Assembly (NCBI RefSeq): GCF_001591505.1 | Contig: NZ_BCVA01000054.1 | Span: 1-34,755, forward strand | From: Neobacillus niacini NBRC 15566 | Lineage (GTDB): Bacteria > Bacillota > Bacilli > Bacillales > Cytobacillaceae | Direction: 5' to 3' | DNA: 34,755 bases | In this document: positions 31,715 to 34,755 of the stretch, in pieces | Position numbering within the stretch: the stretch's first letter is position 1 | Layout of the letters: each line of letters opens with the position of its first letter | Translations under genes and position numbers: made by a program | Notes under the pieces: generated by a model | Told to the model about the DNA's origin: nothing | Database searches by the model: none | Seen by the model: only the letters and a program-made list of their open reading frames with translations

Positions 31715-33487
31715 TAATGTATCGGCTATCAGGTTTGCATATGTTTCCCCGCCAGCTCTAGAAAGATGGACGCCATCCTTTGAAAAAAACTCCGGATGAC
31801 CTGCACTAGCACTATACCAATCTATAAGAACGGTATTCGGTATACTATTAACGACTTCCTCTAACGTATGATTCACTGTGAATTCCCAGGCACGTGGTAC
31901 ACGACAGTTTACTAAATATACTTTTTTATGATCTAGACTATTAATGACATTTATTAAGTCTGTTTTTACAAAAGGTCCATTGGTTCCTAGTTGAATAATC
32001 ACATATTCCCCCAAATGCCCGCTTTGCTCCAGCTGCTTAATCACCTCTGGTATCTCTTTCATTTGCCGGCCAACACGGTAATCAATAACCGCTTCTGGAT
32101 AATGGTTTTTAAAGAATGGAGCCACGTCATAGAGAATCGAATCACCTATCACTGTAATCGATTTCGATTTAGGGTCCGGAGCTGGAGCTGGTTCAGGTTC
32201 AGGCTCTAGAGTAGGTTCATGGATGAATTCAATTTGATTTATTGTTTCTATTGTTAATGGGGCTTTGGTAGTGACCATCACTGTTGTTTTTCCAGTAAAT
32301 ACGAATAATATTCCTATTAGTGCCGCAAATAGGACCGCACAGCTTCCTATAACCAGCCTTTGCTGAATAATGGTTCGTTTTCTGAATGTGGTTAAGCTGA
32401 ACTTAATCTTCCCTGCTCTTATCGGAGTTTCCACAAAACGGTAGGATAAAGCCGAAATGATTAAGGTAGCACCTAGTTGTAACGTTATTCTCCAAACATT
32501 TATTCCGTCTGTGTTAACAATCGGTGTGGTCAGGATAATAATCGGATAATGCCATAAATAGATCCCATAAGAACGAATCCCAATCCACCGTAAAGGCTTA
32601 ACACTTAGCCATTTACCAATCATACTAGCAGGATGAGCGAATGTCGCTACCACTAAAGTTGTAATAATCGATAATAAAAGCATGCCTCCCTGATAATGAA
32701 ATGAATCAAATTCTGATATAACAATAAAATTCATCACGATGATTAACAGTCCTGATATCCCTATTATTTCGATGACCATACTGGCATGCCGCGGTAAAGT
32801 CTTAGATAATTTTTGACTTGGCCAAACAAACGCAAGTGCTGCTCCTAGCAGCAGGGAAAAGGCTCTTGTGTCAGTTCCATAATACACACGTGAAGGATCC
32901 TCGCCTGGAGTATAGAAGAATGCCATTAACCAAGCAGAAGTGACCACACCAAATAGGATAGCCAAAATCCGAAATCTTTTCCTTGTAATAAAAGTAAAAC
33001 CAAGAATCACCAGCAGGGGCCATATGAGGTAAAATTGCTCTTCAATCCCTAGTGACCATATATGAGTAAGGGGTGACGCTGGGCCGAAGCGACCAAAATA
33101 GGAAACTTTGTGAAAAATGTACCACCAATTTGTAACATAGAGCAAGGATGGAAAAAAATCAGAACGTAATTTTTCAAATGAAGGATGATTGGTGAAAATT
33201 ACCAGTAAGGTAACGATAAAAATCATACTCAGTAAGGCAGGAGCTAATCTGCGAAAACGCCGAATCATAAAGCGAATGTAGTCAATTTTATTGTTTGTGC
33301 TCCATTCATCGATAAGAATGTCTGTAATTAAGTATCCAGACAGAACAAAGAAAACCGTGACACCTGTAAATCCGCCCTGAAACCATGGGATGTTAAGATG
33401 GTAAAGAATCACCCCTATGACGGCAATGGCTCTAAGACCATCAATTCCTGGCATATATCTGCGTTTACCGCTGCTTGGAACTTCCAT
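31706..33487 (-). CDS. OatA-like membrane O-acetyltransferase (Acyltransferase 3 + SGNH)
   Basis: A membrane acyltransferase that moves acetyl groups across the membrane onto cell-wall sugars. From ATG 33487 it has about 593 residues. The N-terminal Acyltransferase 3 domain has about ten helices, beginning RYMPGIDGLRAIAVIGVILY with catalytic histidine in YHL, then RRFRRLAPALL and HIWSLGIEEQFYLIWPL. A short Glu/Pro-rich linker (EPTLEPEPEPAPAPDPKS) leads to an extracytoplasmic SGNH domain: ITVIGDSILYD (nucleophile Ser), LGTNGP and KDGVHLSRAG (Asp-His). This is the OatA/OafA plan; peptidoglycan O-acetylation and lysozyme resistance are typical. The start is chosen for GGAAGGAG at 8 bases; the longer frame to 33529 is possible. 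The substrate (peptidoglycan or teichoic acid) is inferred. Confidence 0.9.
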   Translation of the reverse strand: MEVPSSGKRRYMPGIDGLRAIAVIGVILYHLNIPWFQGGFTGVTVFFVLSGYLITDILIDEWSTNNKIDYIRFMIRRFRRLAPALLSMIFIVTLLVIFTNHPSFEKLRSDFFPSLLYVTNWWYIFHKVSYFGRFGPASPLTHIWSLGIEEQFYLIWPLLVILGFTFITRKRFRILAILFGVVTSAWLMAFFYTPGEDPSRVYYGTDTRAFSLLLGAALAFVWPSQKLSKTLPRHASMVIEIIGISGLLIIVMNFIVISEFDSFHYQGGMLLLSIITTLVVATFAHPASMIGKWLSVKPLRWIGIRSYGIYLWHYPIIILTTPIVNTDGINVWRITLQLGATLIISALSYRFVETPIRAGKIKFSLTTFRKRTIIQQRLVIGSCAVLFAALIGILFVFTGKTTVMVTTKAPLTIETINQIEFIHEPTLEPEPEPAPAPDPKSKSITVIGDSILYDVAPFFKNHYPEAVIDYRVGRQMKEIPEVIKQLEQSGHLGEYVIIQLGTNGPFVKTDLINVINSLDHKKVYLVNCRVPRAWEFTVNHTLEEVVNSIPNTVLIDWYSASAGHPEFFSKDGVHLSRAGGETYANLIADTLAE

Positions 33488-33624
33488 GCCATCCTCTCCT
33501 TCCTTTATGTTGAAAGGCTTAACATACATCAGCAGTATCCCTACACCCCTACTGTTTTTTTATGATTACGAAGGTTTAATCATTCTCCTTTCACTGAACA
33601 AAAGATGGGAAATTTACGCATAAA

Positions 33625-33654
33625 GAAAGAAAGGCAGAATCATCCGCCTTTCTT
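33625..33654 (-). terminator. Hairpin downstream of the DUF4256 gene
   Basis: AAAGAAAGGC and GCCTTTCTTT form a perfect 10-bp stem around a 10-base loop. On the minus strand its last bases are T-rich (CTTTCTTTATG). It lies about 80 bases after the stop of the DUF4256 gene. Confidence 0.65.
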
Positions 33655-33736
33655 TACCCTACCAATATTTACGTTCTGAATTCCAAGAAAGTTGATGAAC
33701 CCATTTCCCGGTATTGTTGAAACAAATGTGTAAAAA

Positions 33737-34303
33737 TTAAACTCTTAGTGAGCCGCGAAAACCCCTAGCAGCATAATAGGAATCTGCTCCATTGTGATAC
33801 ACAAAGACCGTGTCATAACGACGATCACAAAACAAGGCTCCGCCAAGTTTCCTGATATTATCTGGTGTTTGCACCCAGCTCGATGTTTTTAAATCGAAAT
33901 TTCCTAGTTTTTGCAGCTCCCGATATTGTTCTTCCGTTAATAATTCTATACCAATCGTGGCAGCCAAATCCATTGCGGTATTTTCTGGTTTGTGATTTTT
34001 TCTTGCATCCAGCGCTTTACGGTCGAAACAAAGACTTCTGCGGCCTTTTGGGCTCTCCGCTGAACAATCATAAAAAATGTATGTGCCCGTCTCTTGATTA
34101 TAGCCAACTACATCGGGTTCACCGCCAGTCCCTTCCATTTCATTCAGTGACCACAGTTTATCAGGGTTAGCTTCAAGCTTAGCTACTATATTCTCCCACT
34201 CAAGTCCCTCATGTCGGTTCATGTTTTTCTCAAAACGAGCTTTCAATGTTTTGAGTAGCTCTTCACGTTGTTCAAGTTTCAATTCGTTATGTGTTATTGT
34301 CAT
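33737..34303 (-). CDS. DUF4256-family protein
   Basis: A soluble 188-residue protein with the stretches LKARFEKNMNRHEGLEWENI, LEANPDKLWSLNEMEGTGGE, PDVVGYNQETGTYIFYDCSA, ESPKGRRSLCFDRKALDARK and ALFCDRRYDTVFVYHNGADS, which match what I know of the DUF4256 family, found across bacteria as single-domain proteins. The function is not established. ATG 34303 follows AAGGGGA at good spacing. It is transcribed alone. There is no signal peptide or membrane segment; the conserved Glu/Asp/Arg-rich segments hint at an enzyme, but I assign no activity. Confidence 0.85.
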   Translation of the reverse strand: MTITHNELKLEQREELLKTLKARFEKNMNRHEGLEWENIVAKLEANPDKLWSLNEMEGTGGEPDVVGYNQETGTYIFYDCSAESPKGRRSLCFDRKALDARKNHKPENTAMDLAATIGIELLTEEQYRELQKLGNFDLKTSSWVQTPDNIRKLGGALFCDRRYDTVFVYHNGADSYYAARGFRGSLRV

Positions 34304-34629
34304 ATTCGTTTCCCCTTTACGATATATTCATGCACTGTTATTTGAGGATAATCTCATAGTTATTCATTTTACCATTATTTGACGAAAAAATATGTAAGTA
34401 AACCTCTTAAGTTCATTATGAAAATAACGATAAGGAAAAACATATTCTAAACTTCATTTTCTCTATCCTATTTATCTAGTACCTTCTTGTATTATTTTCC
34501 ACTTTTTACTATTTTCCTTCTTGATCATCTTACCTTTAGGAATTAATTAGGAGACTGACAAAAAAGTAATTTCCAAAGACATAAAAGTTACCGTTGCCTA
34601 TTAAAGAAGCAAGACCACATTGGCCCTCG

Positions 34630-34664
34630 GGCTGTCGAGAAAGTGTCGACAGCCTTTATTTTGA
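34630..34664 (+). terminator. Strong terminator hairpin without an upstream gene
   Basis: GGCTGTCGA and TCGACAGCC form a perfect 9-bp stem, followed by TTTATTTT on the plus strand. No plus-strand gene ends before it: 34304-34629 shows no supported reading frame. It may be the tail of a lost gene or mobile element. Bases 34665-34755 show nothing I can support. Confidence 0.65.
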
Positions 34665-34755
34665 CTATGATTAAACAGGGACTAGTACGATTCGTCCTTA
34701 AGCCCCTGCATTGAGGATAAAACCTTGCTGGCTTCTCTTGTGATTCCTCCTCAAG

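Noticed and set aside
34592..34755. Partial minus-strand coding sequence at the right edge
   Set aside because: The only long frame runs through the perfect terminator hairpin at 34630-34654 and shows no recognisable protein pattern.

Overview
This is low-GC Firmicute DNA, most likely from the family Bacillaceae. The evidence is the strong AGGAGG-type ribosome binding sites, the FtsZ/RacA/Spo0A-type sporulation vocabulary, ThiE/ThiD/ThiM proteins close to those of Bacillus, and a heterocycloanthracin-type peptide cluster, a family known from Bacillus and relatives. I see no tRNA, rRNA, CRISPR array, complete insertion sequence or prophage.

Layout. Bases 1-1200 hold a terminator, a frameshifted DUF1259 gene and a long inverted repeat. 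Bases 1235-4935 hold an FtsZ outside any cell-wall cluster, two small membrane proteins, a RacA-like MerR-type DNA-binding protein and a patatin-like lipase. Two promoters in this block carry the same Spo0A-box/-10 arrangement, and a third carries an FNR-type palindrome. Bases 5019-8183 are ordinary accessory genes: a degenerate zincin-like protein, a YdcZ-type transporter, a DUF421 protein and a TolB-like secreted protein.

Bases 8257-15516 are read on the minus strand. They hold a metallo-beta-lactamase-fold hydrolase and then, upstream of it, a thiazole/oxazole-modified peptide cluster. The cluster runs in transcription order: precursor peptide (Ser/Asn-Cys-Phe repeats), auxiliary ThiF-like leader-binding protein (HcaF), fused C-D cyclodehydratase (HcaD, YcaO) and a two-domain SagB-type dehydrogenase. 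Together these should convert the Cys/Ser residues of the precursor to azoles. No dedicated exporter or leader protease is visible.

Bases 16227-25773 are thiamine salvage, in two minus-strand operons, each behind its own TPP riboswitch. The distal operon (thiM-thiD-thiE) is the classical thiazole/pyrimidine salvage set, behind a riboswitch with an intrinsic terminator. The other is the most striking object in the window: riboswitch, thiW-type transporter, LuxE-like acyl-protein synthetase, LuxC-like acyl reductase, a ThiZ/X/Y-like ABC importer and a short-chain dehydrogenase, tightly spaced or overlapping. LuxE + LuxC + SDR is a complete acid-to-aldehyde-to-alcohol reduction module. Under TPP control, beside thiazole and pyrimidine importers, it suggests reductive salvage of a carboxylated thiamine breakdown product to an alcohol that ThiM or ThiD can phosphorylate. 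A roughly 400-bp array of degenerate repeats separates the two operons.

Bases 25933-34303 are housekeeping and accessory genes: a HAD phosphatase, a universal stress protein, a small membrane protein, the serine/threonine symporter SstT, a small secreted or anchored protein, an orphan MHYT-domain histidine kinase, a small membrane protein, an OatA-like O-acetyltransferase and a DUF4256 protein. The last 450 bases hold only a strong terminator hairpin.

Start codons were chosen by Shine-Dalgarno spacing, so several differ from the longest possible reading frame. Functions are inferred from motifs read by eye; no database search was run.
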